46,950 nucleotides of DNA from Chloroflexaceae bacterium. GTDB lineage: Bacteria > Chloroflexota > Chloroflexia > Chloroflexales > Chloroflexaceae. Below, one piece after another: positions 1 through 7,606 of this stretch. The notes under the pieces were generated by a model that was not told the origin of the DNA, searched no databases, and saw only the letters and a program-made list of their open reading frames with translations. Position 1 is the stretch's first letter. Each line of letters opens with the position of its first letter. The stretch lies in the NCBI GenBank assembly GCA_012034075.1, contig JAAURD010000012.1, forward strand, positions 1 through 46,950. Reading direction: 5' to 3'. The translations under genes and the position numbers were made by a program.

Positions 1-439
1 GCCCTTCATCAGCGTCACAGAGAACGTGGCTTTCGCCCCCTGTCGCCTCCAGGAAAAAGTCATTCCGCATCCTGTTGTTCTCTTCTCGTGAGCAGAACGA
101 GTACTTCTGCTCACCTTTGGATAGGGGTTGCCTATCTAGCTCTATCTCCCAATCTGTTATGTATACACGGATAGGTATAGAGCGGGACGGCTGCTGCTAC
201 CATTGAGCAAGACCGTGTTCTGCCCAGTGTTCGGTGCTTGCCGTAAACAGGCATAAAAACTGCGTATGATACACCTCTCTACGGTATCATTATACCTCAT
301 TTCGTGATATTTGTCACGTCGCCTTTTTGTGAGCGAAGAACAGGGTGCTGGGTACTGCGTTCCTGCTGGGAACTGGTGTTCAGCGCATCACGTTACGCCG
401 CTCCGGATTGCCGTATCTAGCACTAAGCACTCTGTAGTA
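1..439. other. Gap at window start without a recognisable gene
   Basis: No reading frame here looks like a protein. The plus-strand frames that are open from base 1 end within about 60 codons and have low-complexity, Ser/Cys-rich translations. It may hold the tail of an upstream transcription unit, because a hairpin lies at 88-114. A smaller inverted repeat, GATAGG/CCTATC, follows around 121-137. Confidence 0.5.
88..114. terminator. Perfect 10-bp hairpin, possible terminator
   Basis: GTGAGCAGAA (88-97) pairs perfectly with TTCTGCTCAC (105-114) around a 7-base loop. It is followed by CTTTGG, not a proper U tract, so a rho-independent terminator for a gene left of the window is only a guess. 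It could equally be a regulatory or repeat-derived hairpin. Confidence 0.35.
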
Positions 440-727
440 TCAGGTCCGTTGGTTCTGATCATCCCAGAATGCTTGCCAGATATCTTGCAGGGTGGTTTGC
501 ATATTGGCAACAGTCTGGGTCACCGGGTCGGGGGAGAGCCGGGCGTCCAGACGGATGCGAGCATCATCGAGCACCTGATTAAACATTTCATGCGCATAGA
601 CGGCATGCAATTGAGCGATGCGGTCGGCATAAACATCGAGCAAGTAGTCACGACTGATCGTTGAGCGATCATCGAGCATATGGTTGAGTAGGTTGCGAGT
701 GTGACTGCGAAATGATTCGGTAGACAT
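440..727 (-). CDS. Small hypothetical protein (95 aa)
   Basis: I do not recognise this protein. The ATG at 727 is chosen because GGAG lies about 10 bases upstream; an in-frame ATG further upstream (781) lacks a site and adds a Pro/Ala/Arg-rich stretch. The product is soluble, mostly helical in appearance and charged, with no membrane segment, cysteine motif or signal peptide. The sequence around MSTESFRSHTRNLLNHML resembles small helical-bundle proteins, but no family can be named. It reads on the same strand as the panE gene that starts to its right, with about 170 bases between them, so it may be the last gene of that unit or stand alone. Confidence 0.6.
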   Translation of the reverse strand: MSTESFRSHTRNLLNHMLDDRSTISRDYLLDVYADRIAQLHAVYAHEMFNQVLDDARIRLDARLSPDPVTQTVANMQTTLQDIWQAFWDDQNQRT

Positions 728-897
728 GGGTCTTTTTCTCCGGGCTGTTGCAGGTGCTTCTGGAACCAGCATCATGGGCATGAGCGATACGGTATGTTTG
801 CTTCTTCTCTGTATCAGTATACCATGATTTTATGGTTTGATGCGGTCGTGATGCCTGGAGTACCTGAAGCGAGTCACGCGCGGGACTGCTGCTGCAT

Positions 898-1857
898 TCA
901 ATGTGCGGGTGGCGTGAGCTGACCGCGTGCCTGTTGTTCGCGTGGCAGGAGGCTGGCGTAGAGCACGGTGTGCAACGGGACCTCTAGCCCGGTTGCGTGA
1001 CCAAGGCGCACGACCGCACCGTTCTGGGCTTCGAGTTCGGATGGACGACCCTGGGCGATATCCCGTTGCATAGAGAATGTGTTGTGGGGAGGCATCCCGT
1101 CGATAAAGGCCATGGTGCGCTCGAAGATATCAGTGGGGAGCCGGATCTGGCGTTTGTGTGCCAGGTTGATGATTTCTTCGATAGCTTGCACAATCATCTG
1201 GCGGGTTTGTGGGATCTGGCGGGTGATGCCAATGGGCATTTGGGTGACGGCGCCAACGCCACTGACGGATGCAATAAAGAGAAACTTTTCCCAGATAGCC
1301 GCTTGAATATCGGTGACGAGATCGACCTGAGTGATGCCAGCATGCAGGAACATGTGCTGGAGGTGTTCAGCACGTGGGCTGGTTGGGGCATTGAGTTCGC
1401 CAAAGACGATACGTGGTTCCACACCGGTATGGCGAATGACACCGGGGGCTTCAATAAAACTGACAATCCAGCAGAGGCCGCCAAGCAGATGGGAGCGGTC
1501 AATAACGCTGGCAAGCAGGTCAATGGCCTCGACACCATTTTGCAGGGGGATGATCATGGTGTTGTAGCCGATCATGGGCGCCAGCGTTGTGGCAGCGGCG
1601 GCAACCTGCCAGGCTTTGACGGTGACCAGAATAAGATCGACTGGTCCAATGGTAGCCGGGTTATCGGTTGCTGCAACCGCTGGCAAGGTGATATCGCCGC
1701 GTATGCTGTGTACGGTCAGGCCGCTGGTTTGCAAGGCGTGGAGATGGTCTCCACGTGCCAGAAAGTGAACTTGATGGCCTGCCTGTGCCAGGCGAGCGCC
1801 AAAATATCCTCCAACACCGCCAGTACCAACAATGGCAATGCGTAACGGTTGTGTCAT
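898..1857 (-). CDS. panE: 2-dehydropantoate 2-reductase (ketopantoate reductase, PanE/ApbA family)
   Basis: This 319-residue protein would reduce 2-dehydropantoate to pantoate with NADPH, a cytosolic step of pantothenate and coenzyme A synthesis. Residues about 4-20 form the Rossmann loop (IAIVGTGGVGGYFGARLA). NPATIGPVDLILVTVKAWQ follows near residues 66-84, and the C-terminal helical domain starts near WEKFLFIASVSGVGAVTQ, where the Lys after Trp-Glu fits the catalytic lysine of the family. Length is close to the usual 290-320. The start at 1857 is preferred because AGAGG lies just upstream and the Rossmann strand begins three residues later; an upstream in-frame start at 1890 adds a Lys-rich tail. 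The gene follows the B3/B4-domain gene by 29 bases, so they are probably co-transcribed. ApbA/PanE paralogues with other 2-oxoacid substrates exist, so the exact substrate is inferred. Confidence 0.88.
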   Translation of the reverse strand: MTQPLRIAIVGTGGVGGYFGARLAQAGHQVHFLARGDHLHALQTSGLTVHSIRGDITLPAVAATDNPATIGPVDLILVTVKAWQVAAAATTLAPMIGYNTMIIPLQNGVEAIDLLASVIDRSHLLGGLCWIVSFIEAPGVIRHTGVEPRIVFGELNAPTSPRAEHLQHMFLHAGITQVDLVTDIQAAIWEKFLFIASVSGVGAVTQMPIGITRQIPQTRQMIVQAIEEIINLAHKRQIRLPTDIFERTMAFIDGMPPHNTFSMQRDIAQGRPSELEAQNGAVVRLGHATGLEVPLHTVLYASLLPREQQARGQLTPPAH

Positions 1858-1886
1858 AACCTCTTTTTTCTTTCTAACATGTGGCT

Positions 1887-2582
1887 TCAAAAGGTGATAC
1901 GAGGGGCAGAAGCACTCAGGAGACCCTGAGTCTGTGGTGGTGTCCAGAGATCACTGATTGCCTGAGCCAGTGCGTCGATCAGAGCGGAGATGTCGGCTGT
2001 GGCTTCGTCGTGCAGGGCCTCGCTGATGATGAGTACGCGGCTGGTTTGGTCACGAACGGCCGATTGCCCGCTCTGGCGAAAAGTCCAGCGACGGGCATGG
2101 GCATGCTGCTGGGCATCAGCAAAGATGATTTCGCCCGGATCAGGGTGTTCATGGTCACCGTTGAGGGTGAGATACTCCTCGTGGCCGGTAGCGTGGCGTA
2201 TTTCAAGATACTCGGCAATCTGATCAAGGTCAAAGATAGCGACAGGCAGCGCAAAGGCCAGTGAGATGGCATTGCCCAGGTCTACCAGCGGGTGGAGCTG
2301 GGGCAGGGCCTGGTCACGACGGAAGCGGCGGAGCAAAGCTTCGGCGGCGGAGCGGTATTGGGTGGGTTTGAGGCCCATCTGGGTATAGGCCTGGCGCCAG
2401 GCACGAATGGATGGCAAGGTGGACTCGGTGGTCTGGGTGAGCCGTTCGCGAGCCTGCTGCAACCAGGGTGACTGGTGTTGGCCACTCTCGACGTGAGGAT
2501 GAATGCCATCAATGACCAGTACGCCCACAACGAGCTGGGGAAATTGGTGCCACAGGGCTTCGCTATGCTGAAGATACATCAT
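1887..2582 (-). CDS. B3/B4 tRNA-binding domain protein
   Basis: A stand-alone protein (231 aa) with the B3/B4 domain found in the beta subunit of phenylalanyl-tRNA synthetase, where it edits mischarged Tyr-tRNA. The family pattern is visible: GLKPTQYRSAAEALLRRF (mid-protein) followed by LPQLHPLVDLGNAISL, then FADAQQHAHARRW and a C-terminal ALAQAISDLW stretch. Free-standing versions are presumed to deacylate mischarged tRNA or free amino-acyl compounds, but their substrates are mostly unknown. I place the start at 2582 (a second ATG follows directly at 2579). The open frame continues upstream, but that part reads as a spurious hydrophobic extension, and a strong promoter lies across it. panE follows 29 bases downstream. 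Confidence 0.8.
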   Translation of the reverse strand: MMYLQHSEALWHQFPQLVVGVLVIDGIHPHVESGQHQSPWLQQARERLTQTTESTLPSIRAWRQAYTQMGLKPTQYRSAAEALLRRFRRDQALPQLHPLVDLGNAISLAFALPVAIFDLDQIAEYLEIRHATGHEEYLTLNGDHEHPDPGEIIFADAQQHAHARRWTFRQSGQSAVRDQTSRVLIISEALHDEATADISALIDALAQAISDLWTPPQTQGLLSASAPRITF

Positions 2583-2588
2583 GTTTCC

Positions 2589-2617
2589 ATTATACTCGCG
2601 GATGATCTGATTTGCAA
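2589..2617 (-). promoter_or_regulatory. Promoter for the B3/B4-panE unit, placed for a leaderless start
   Basis: On the minus strand TTGCAA (2617-2612) is followed after 17 bases by TATAAT (2594-2589). Only six bases (GGAAAC) separate this -10 box from the ATG at 2582, so transcription should begin on or beside the start codon. That predicts a leaderless mRNA and also fixes the start of the coding region. Confidence 0.55.
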
Positions 2618-2830
2618 ACAGCTGGACAATTGCATGGGCAGATATTGGAGGTATGCCAAGAAACAGGTATAATAAAAGCATAAGACGACCAGTACATGAC
2701 ACCACGAAATGAGAAGAGGAGTAGTCTGATGTATCTGGATTGATGCATCATTGAGAAGAGGCAGTCTCTGACTGTTTATGGTAATGCCATCGTTAAAAAA
2801 TGGTTTGAATACAGCACGGAGCAAGATGTT

Positions 2831-3403
2831 ATGCGACAATTATACCGACTGATATGGCTGATGTTGTTGGGTTTGAGCATCACGTTGGTATCATGTGGAA
2901 GTAGTACTGCAGAGCCAGCATATAGCGTTATACGGGAACCTGAGCTACAACCCGGTGACTCCATACCTGAGCCACAGGGTGAAGTGATATTGACGCTGAC
3001 GGGTAAAATCAAGAGAACCAATCAGGGAGATGAACTGGTGTTCGATATGGAGTTGTTGGAAAGCCTGGGAGTGATTGAATATACCGTCCAGAACCCTAGT
3101 CCTGAGCGTGAGCAAGCTGATACCCATCAAGGTGTTCTCCTGGAGAACCTGTTTGCTCTTGCCGAGATTGATGCCGATGCAACCAAGGCGCATGCGATTG
3201 CTTGGGATGATTATACAGTGGATATTCCTATCAGTGTGACTCAGTGGCCGGTGATGATTACAACAAGAAGAAATGGAGAACGGATTTCGTTCCATGATTT
3301 GGGACCACTGCAAGTTATCTTTCCGTATCATCGTTTTGATATTGAACCGGTGATTTATGATCCAATGTGGATACATCAAGTCCATACATTGGAGATACAG
3401 TAG
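2831..3403 (+). CDS. Lipoprotein with molybdopterin-oxidoreductase-like (sulfite oxidase) fold, likely sensor component
   Basis: A 190-residue exported lipoprotein. Residues 1-21 are a signal peptide ending in the lipobox LVSC with Cys22 as the lipidation site. The rest resembles the small sulfite-oxidase/YedY-type molybdopterin-binding fold: LTGKIKRTNQGDELVFDMELLESLG, then a VLLENLFALA segment, WDDYTVDIPIS, and the ending HDLGPLQVIFPYHRF with WIHQVHTLEI. The mature part contains no further cysteine, so the cysteine that ligates molybdenum in true oxidoreductases is missing and a catalytic role is unlikely. The stop TAG (3401-3403) abuts the ATG of the SpoIIE phosphatase gene, so the two are surely co-expressed. 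I infer a ligand- or redox-sensing partner at the outer membrane face for that phosphatase. GGAG about 9 bases before the ATG supports the start. Confidence 0.7.
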   Translation: MRQLYRLIWLMLLGLSITLVSCGSSTAEPAYSVIREPELQPGDSIPEPQGEVILTLTGKIKRTNQGDELVFDMELLESLGVIEYTVQNPSPEREQADTHQGVLLENLFALAEIDADATKAHAIAWDDYTVDIPISVTQWPVMITTRRNGERISFHDLGPLQVIFPYHRFDIEPVIYDPMWIHQVHTLEIQ

Positions 3404-5824
3404 ATGTTTTCGCGTGCCATAGTCATTCAATCCTTAATAATCATTGGTATTATGGTAGGTATAGCCGCAAGTATTGGGTTTACGCTGCAGCTTTCGCGTG
3501 TCTTAACTTCACAAAATCTGTCGCCAGGCTGGGGTGTTTGGGGACCTTATGTCAATGAACGTGAATTGATAAGCTTACATGAACTCTTATATCGGATCAA
3601 TCTGGGTGATACAGTTGATGCTGAGGTGTATGAATGGCAACGGAACCTGGTGAGGCGTCGTATCGACATTTCCTATGATTTTATGCCTGATATCCCAGCA
3701 CTCATCGATGCTGAACTGACCAATATTCGGCGTCTGGATGCGTTAATGGAAGAGTATACCGCTATCGAAGGAGGAAAAATTCCAGACCGTGAGACGGTAC
3801 AACAGTTGCTTCCGATTGTAGATGATATGGTGGTTGTCAACCGTGAGATCCTTCATACGCGGCGACAGGCCGGCGATATCGTCTATCATGATACGATCAA
3901 AGCCACTCAACAGTTACAGATCGTACAGATTGTCACGCTGGTGTTTTTTTTGATTTTGGGGATACTCTTCTTTTGGATGACGCGTAAAACGTTCAAGGCG
4001 GATATTGAGATGGTACGAGCCTATGCACGTCAATCGGAGCGTTATGCGCTACGTATTGCCGAGGTGAATCGGTTTTCACTCGTCATGAGCAGTCACCTGA
4101 ATCAGACGGAGATTCTCGATATTGCAGCACAGGAAATAGCACGACTGTTTGATATAGAGCATGTGAGCATTGTGTTATTTGATGTGCAGCAGCAGATTGG
4201 CACGCTGGTAGCAGAATACCCGCTTACGCAACTCCATGGATTGCAGATAACGCTGCCGGCTGATCCTAGCTCGCAGCAATTGCTCCATTCGGAGCAAGCG
4301 ATTGTGATTGAGGGAGCTACGACTGATCCACGCACCAGTGTGATTCACGATATTCTGGTGGCTTCGGATGTCGGTTCGTTGATGCTTGCCCCATTGCTGA
4401 ATCGGGGGTGTACTATCGGCCTTATCAGTCTGGAGAGTGTGCATCATCAGCGAACGTTTACACGCGAGGAACAGGATCTTATTGTGACCATTGCTACGGC
4501 AGTTGCAGCAGCCGTAGAGAATGCGCGACTCTTTGAAGCAGAACAGATTGCCCATATTCGCGCCGAGACGCTGGGCGAAATAGCACGGGTGATCAGTTCG
4601 TCGTTTGATTTGGATGAGGTGTTGCGGCTGATTCTGGAAGAGTTGTGTAAAGTGATTGCGTATGATAAAGCCTCGATTATGCTGCTGGACGATCATCAAA
4701 CGTTACGGGTGGCGGCGTTTCAAATCGATCATCAGCCATCGGTCAGTGTCAATGGCATAGGTCAGCAGGAATATGTGAATTTGAAACCGGGTCAGCACAG
4801 CGCCGCCCGAATTGTCCTCGAACAGAGAACGGCAATGCTCATTGATGATACACGCCTATCACTGCACTGGTTTCAGGCACAAACAACCCATGAGATTCGT
4901 TCGTGGTTGGGTGTACCTTTGCTCTTAGGCGGCAATAGCCTGGGAGTACTGAATATCAATGCATTTGAGCCACACCAATTCGATACGAATGATCTTGATG
5001 TTGCGCTGACTTTTGCGAACCATGCAGCAGTGGCGCTAGAGAAGGCGCAGTTGTATCGTGAGTCGGTGACACGAATTGAGCAAGAGATGGCAATTGCCGG
5101 TCAGATTCAGCGGCAGCTCTTTCCGCGCGCGCTGCCGCAGTTGGATGGAATAACACTTTCGGTGTTCTGCCAACCGGCTCGTGAGACCGGGGGCGATTTT
5201 TATGATGTGTTGCGTCTTAATGATGGACGTATGGGTATTATGGTGGGCGATGCATCGGGAAAGAGTATTCCGGGCGCAATGCTGATGGCAATTGCGCGTT
5301 CAACGGCGCGTTCGGCAGCGTATAATCATACTAGGTCGGAAGCGGTTGTTGCCGAAATTAACCGCTTGATTGTTGATGATGTGCCATCGTTTTCGTTTGT
5401 CGCGCTCTGTTATGCCATTTTTCATTTGGGGAGCGCCTCGCTCGCATTGAGTAATGCAGGGCAACTGTCACCGATTGTGCGCCGTGCTGATGGGTCATTG
5501 GAGTATCTTGAAATGCACGGACCAACGTTGCCGCTGGGAATGGTGATGGACGTTGCGTACCAATCAATCGAATGCCAACTTGCGACGGGTGATACCGTGA
5601 TTTTTTATACCGATGGTGTGGTCGAGGCGCAGACGGGCGATCATCAATTGTTTGGATTTGAACGGTGGGAAGGGTTGATCCGCCAGTATGGTCATCTGCC
5701 GCCACAGGCGTTTATTGAACGGGTGAACCAGGAGATTGCCGATTTTGTTGGTAGTGTACCGCAACATGATGATATCACGCTGCTGGTGTTACGGGTCGAT
5801 GAACTGCCTGGGCCTGTGCACTGA
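3404..5824 (+). CDS. Membrane-bound GAF-GAF-SpoIIE (PP2C) serine phosphatase
   Basis: An 806-residue signalling phosphatase of the RsbU/SpoIIE type, expected to dephosphorylate an anti-anti-sigma (STAS) protein. Membrane helices lie at about 7-30 and 172-193, enclosing a roughly 140-residue extracytoplasmic helical sensor rich in paired Glu/Arg. Two GAF domains follow (about 225-370 and 395-545), joined by helical linkers, then a short coiled coil and the PP2C domain (about 575-800). Metal-binding motifs of the phosphatase are intact: GGDFYDVLRLNDGR, MVGDASGKSIPGAMLMA, FYTDGVVEA and QHDDITLLVL. The gene starts immediately after the stop of the lipoprotein gene, and the extracytoplasmic loop is the natural contact for that protein. 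No STAS or kinase partner is encoded in the window, so the downstream target is elsewhere. Confidence 0.87.
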   Translation: MFSRAIVIQSLIIIGIMVGIAASIGFTLQLSRVLTSQNLSPGWGVWGPYVNERELISLHELLYRINLGDTVDAEVYEWQRNLVRRRIDISYDFMPDIPALIDAELTNIRRLDALMEEYTAIEGGKIPDRETVQQLLPIVDDMVVVNREILHTRRQAGDIVYHDTIKATQQLQIVQIVTLVFFLILGILFFWMTRKTFKADIEMVRAYARQSERYALRIAEVNRFSLVMSSHLNQTEILDIAAQEIARLFDIEHVSIVLFDVQQQIGTLVAEYPLTQLHGLQITLPADPSSQQLLHSEQAIVIEGATTDPRTSVIHDILVASDVGSLMLAPLLNRGCTIGLISLESVHHQRTFTREEQDLIVTIATAVAAAVENARLFEAEQIAHIRAETLGEIARVISSSFDLDEVLRLILEELCKVIAYDKASIMLLDDHQTLRVAAFQIDHQPSVSVNGIGQQEYVNLKPGQHSAARIVLEQRTAMLIDDTRLSLHWFQAQTTHEIRSWLGVPLLLGGNSLGVLNINAFEPHQFDTNDLDVALTFANHAAVALEKAQLYRESVTRIEQEMAIAGQIQRQLFPRALPQLDGITLSVFCQPARETGGDFYDVLRLNDGRMGIMVGDASGKSIPGAMLMAIARSTARSAAYNHTRSEAVVAEINRLIVDDVPSFSFVALCYAIFHLGSASLALSNAGQLSPIVRRADGSLEYLEMHGPTLPLGMVMDVAYQSIECQLATGDTVIFYTDGVVEAQTGDHQLFGFERWEGLIRQYGHLPPQAFIERVNQEIADFVGSVPQHDDITLLVLRVDELPGPVH

Positions 5825-6016
5825 CCTTGACTGCTCCTCAGTAGGTGGATAGGTTGTTTTTTCCTCTTGCCTGAATCCTGTTCTTGTATCTGAAGTGATG
5901 TAACGTTCTGCTGGATACTTGCATCCAAGGCATAGAACAATAAAAACCTGGGCAAGTGGTGCAACAGGTGCAAAATGGATCATCACTCAATAGACAAAAG
6001 CAGGAGGAAAAGAGAA

Positions 6017-7297
6017 ATGGTTCGTCATATGACCCGTCTGGTCACGTTGAAAAAGGATTTGGGAGAGTCATACACACCGGTCTATTTTCTGGCCGCTTTA
6101 GGGAATGGTGGCATGGCGGTTGCCTTCTTTATCTATCTGAACTTTATGGTGCCGCATCCCAACACGCCGATTATCACCTTTGATGGCCTGGCAGCGTTTA
6201 TGAGTGGGGCAACCTTGCCAATTCAACTGCTTATTCTGGGGGCAATGGCTGGTATTCTGTTTTTTGGTATTCGTCACTTCTGGTTACTGGCCTGGAATTT
6301 GCGTGAATATCGGGCCTATCGTCAGACCTTGGCGTATCAGGCGCTGCGTCAGGGCAATCATGAGATCAAGCTGATCGGGGTGCCGTTGGCGCTGGCAATG
6401 ACAGTGAATATGAGCTTTGCAGCCGGGGCGGCCTTTATACCGGGCCTGTGGAATATCGTTGAGTATCTTTTTCCCGTGGCAATGGTGGCCTTTCTGATTA
6501 TCGGTCTGTTTGCGCTGTCGATCTTTCTCTCGTTCTTTAGCCGGGTGCTGGCGGGAGCACAGTTTGATTGCAGCCACAACAATAATCTGGGGCAGCTCAA
6601 GGCGGTGCTGACGTTTGGCCTGGTGGCGGTTGGTTTTGCGGCCCCAGCGGCCATGAGCGAGAACACGGTGACGGTTGCCGCCAGTATCATTGGCAGCCTG
6701 TTCTTTATGAGCGTGGCAATGGTGCTGGGGCTGATCCTGTTTATTCTGGGCTTCCGCAGTATGTTGGCCCATGGGTTGACCCGTGAGAGCAGTGTGAGCC
6801 TGTGGATCCCGTTGCCTATTTTGACGGTGCTGGCAGTGGCGGTTATCCGCCAGGTGAATGGTCTGACCTTTCTGTTTGGCGTGCCGGAAGGCGCGGTGAA
6901 TACGCTCGCGATACGCACGCAGTCATCACCCGCTTTGATGCTGGTGTTAATCACCTTTGTACTGGCCTTGCAGATTCTGTTTGCAGTGCTGGGGTATGCG
7001 GTGATGCGACGGGTGAATTACTTTCGGACATTTGTCTCTGGGCCGGAGCGCAGCGTTGATAGTTATGCAATGATCTGTCCTGGTACGGCCCTGTTTGTCT
7101 TTGGGATGTTCTTTATCCACCTTGGTCTGGTGCGGACGGGCCTGTTGACCAAATTCTCGGTTGAGTATTTTGTGCTGCTTGTTCCGTTTGTGGCATCGCA
7201 GATCTTTGCTATCCGTACCATGCTGAGGCTGGATCGCAAATTGCTCAAGCCAGAGCCGGTGACACAGACAAGCACGCCAACGGCAGCAGTGGCATAA
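6017..7297 (+). CDS. Polytopic membrane protein, tentatively TsoY-like
   Basis: A 426-residue integral membrane protein with roughly ten hydrophobic helices spread over its length and a short Thr/Pro/Ala-rich tail. The start at 6017 is set by a full AGGAGG at 6002-6007, nine bases upstream; an in-frame ATG at 5975 has no such site and would place the Shine-Dalgarno inside the gene. Motifs such as LGNGGMAVAFFIYLNFMVPHP near the N-terminus (about residues 28-48) and ICPGTALFVFGMFFIHLGLV near the C-terminus recall the TsoY family, some members of which carry selenocysteine; here the residue before PGTA is an ordinary cysteine. That assignment is from memory and unverified; a transporter or tellurite-resistance-like permease is the fallback. 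It is followed by a clear terminator and is probably monocistronic. Confidence 0.6.
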   Translation: MVRHMTRLVTLKKDLGESYTPVYFLAALGNGGMAVAFFIYLNFMVPHPNTPIITFDGLAAFMSGATLPIQLLILGAMAGILFFGIRHFWLLAWNLREYRAYRQTLAYQALRQGNHEIKLIGVPLALAMTVNMSFAAGAAFIPGLWNIVEYLFPVAMVAFLIIGLFALSIFLSFFSRVLAGAQFDCSHNNNLGQLKAVLTFGLVAVGFAAPAAMSENTVTVAASIIGSLFFMSVAMVLGLILFILGFRSMLAHGLTRESSVSLWIPLPILTVLAVAVIRQVNGLTFLFGVPEGAVNTLAIRTQSSPALMLVLITFVLALQILFAVLGYAVMRRVNYFRTFVSGPERSVDSYAMICPGTALFVFGMFFIHLGLVRTGLLTKFSVEYFVLLVPFVASQIFAIRTMLRLDRKLLKPEPVTQTSTPTAAVA

Positions 7298-7354
7298 GCA
7301 ACCAGTACAGGATGAACAAGAGCAACGTCGCTCGCTGATGAACAGAGATCCAGA

Positions 7355-7388
7355 CCCCAGGCTGCTGCAAGCAGTCTGGGGATTTTTG
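7355..7388 (+). terminator. Rho-independent terminator after the membrane protein gene
   Basis: CCCCAGGCTGCT (7355-7366) pairs with AGCAGTCTGGGG (7370-7381), twelve pairs including one G-U, around the three-base loop GCA, followed by ATTTTTGG. This separates the 6017-7297 gene from the haem operon. Confidence 0.8.
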
Positions 7389-7498
7389 GGCGTAGGAGCG
7401 GAGTGTTTGCATGAGTTTGGAACATCAGCGTGACTATTGCCGCTTGTGAAGCAGGGAACACTCTGTTATGACAAATTATACACATAGGATCGTACCAT

Positions 7499-7527
7499 TT
7501 GACAAAATACGAACCCTATGCTAAAGT
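7499..7527 (+). promoter_or_regulatory. Promoter of the haem operon
   Basis: TTGACA (7499-7504), a 17-base spacer and TAAAGT (7522-7527), with TG one base upstream of the -10 box (extended -10: TGC-TAAAGT). The predicted leader before hemA is about 70 bases and contains two short T-rich repeats (TAGTTTTCGG / TAGTTTTTCG). It is the only strong promoter seen upstream of the whole hemA-hemN run. Confidence 0.6.
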
Positions 7528-7606
7528 TTTCAGCGAGATTTGAGTAGTTTTCGGTAGTTTTTCGCAGCTTTGATACCAAATATACAGCCATACCAGGGAG
7601 ACGGTC

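Noticed and set aside
997-1845. 282-codon plus-strand frame opposite panE
   Set aside because: Mirror frame of the reductase gene, low-complexity Gly/Asp/Asn-rich translation, no ribosome site.
7298-7606. Riboswitch upstream of hemA
   Set aside because: The region is explained by a terminator and a promoter with a leader of about 70 bases; no conserved aptamer-like folding is visible.
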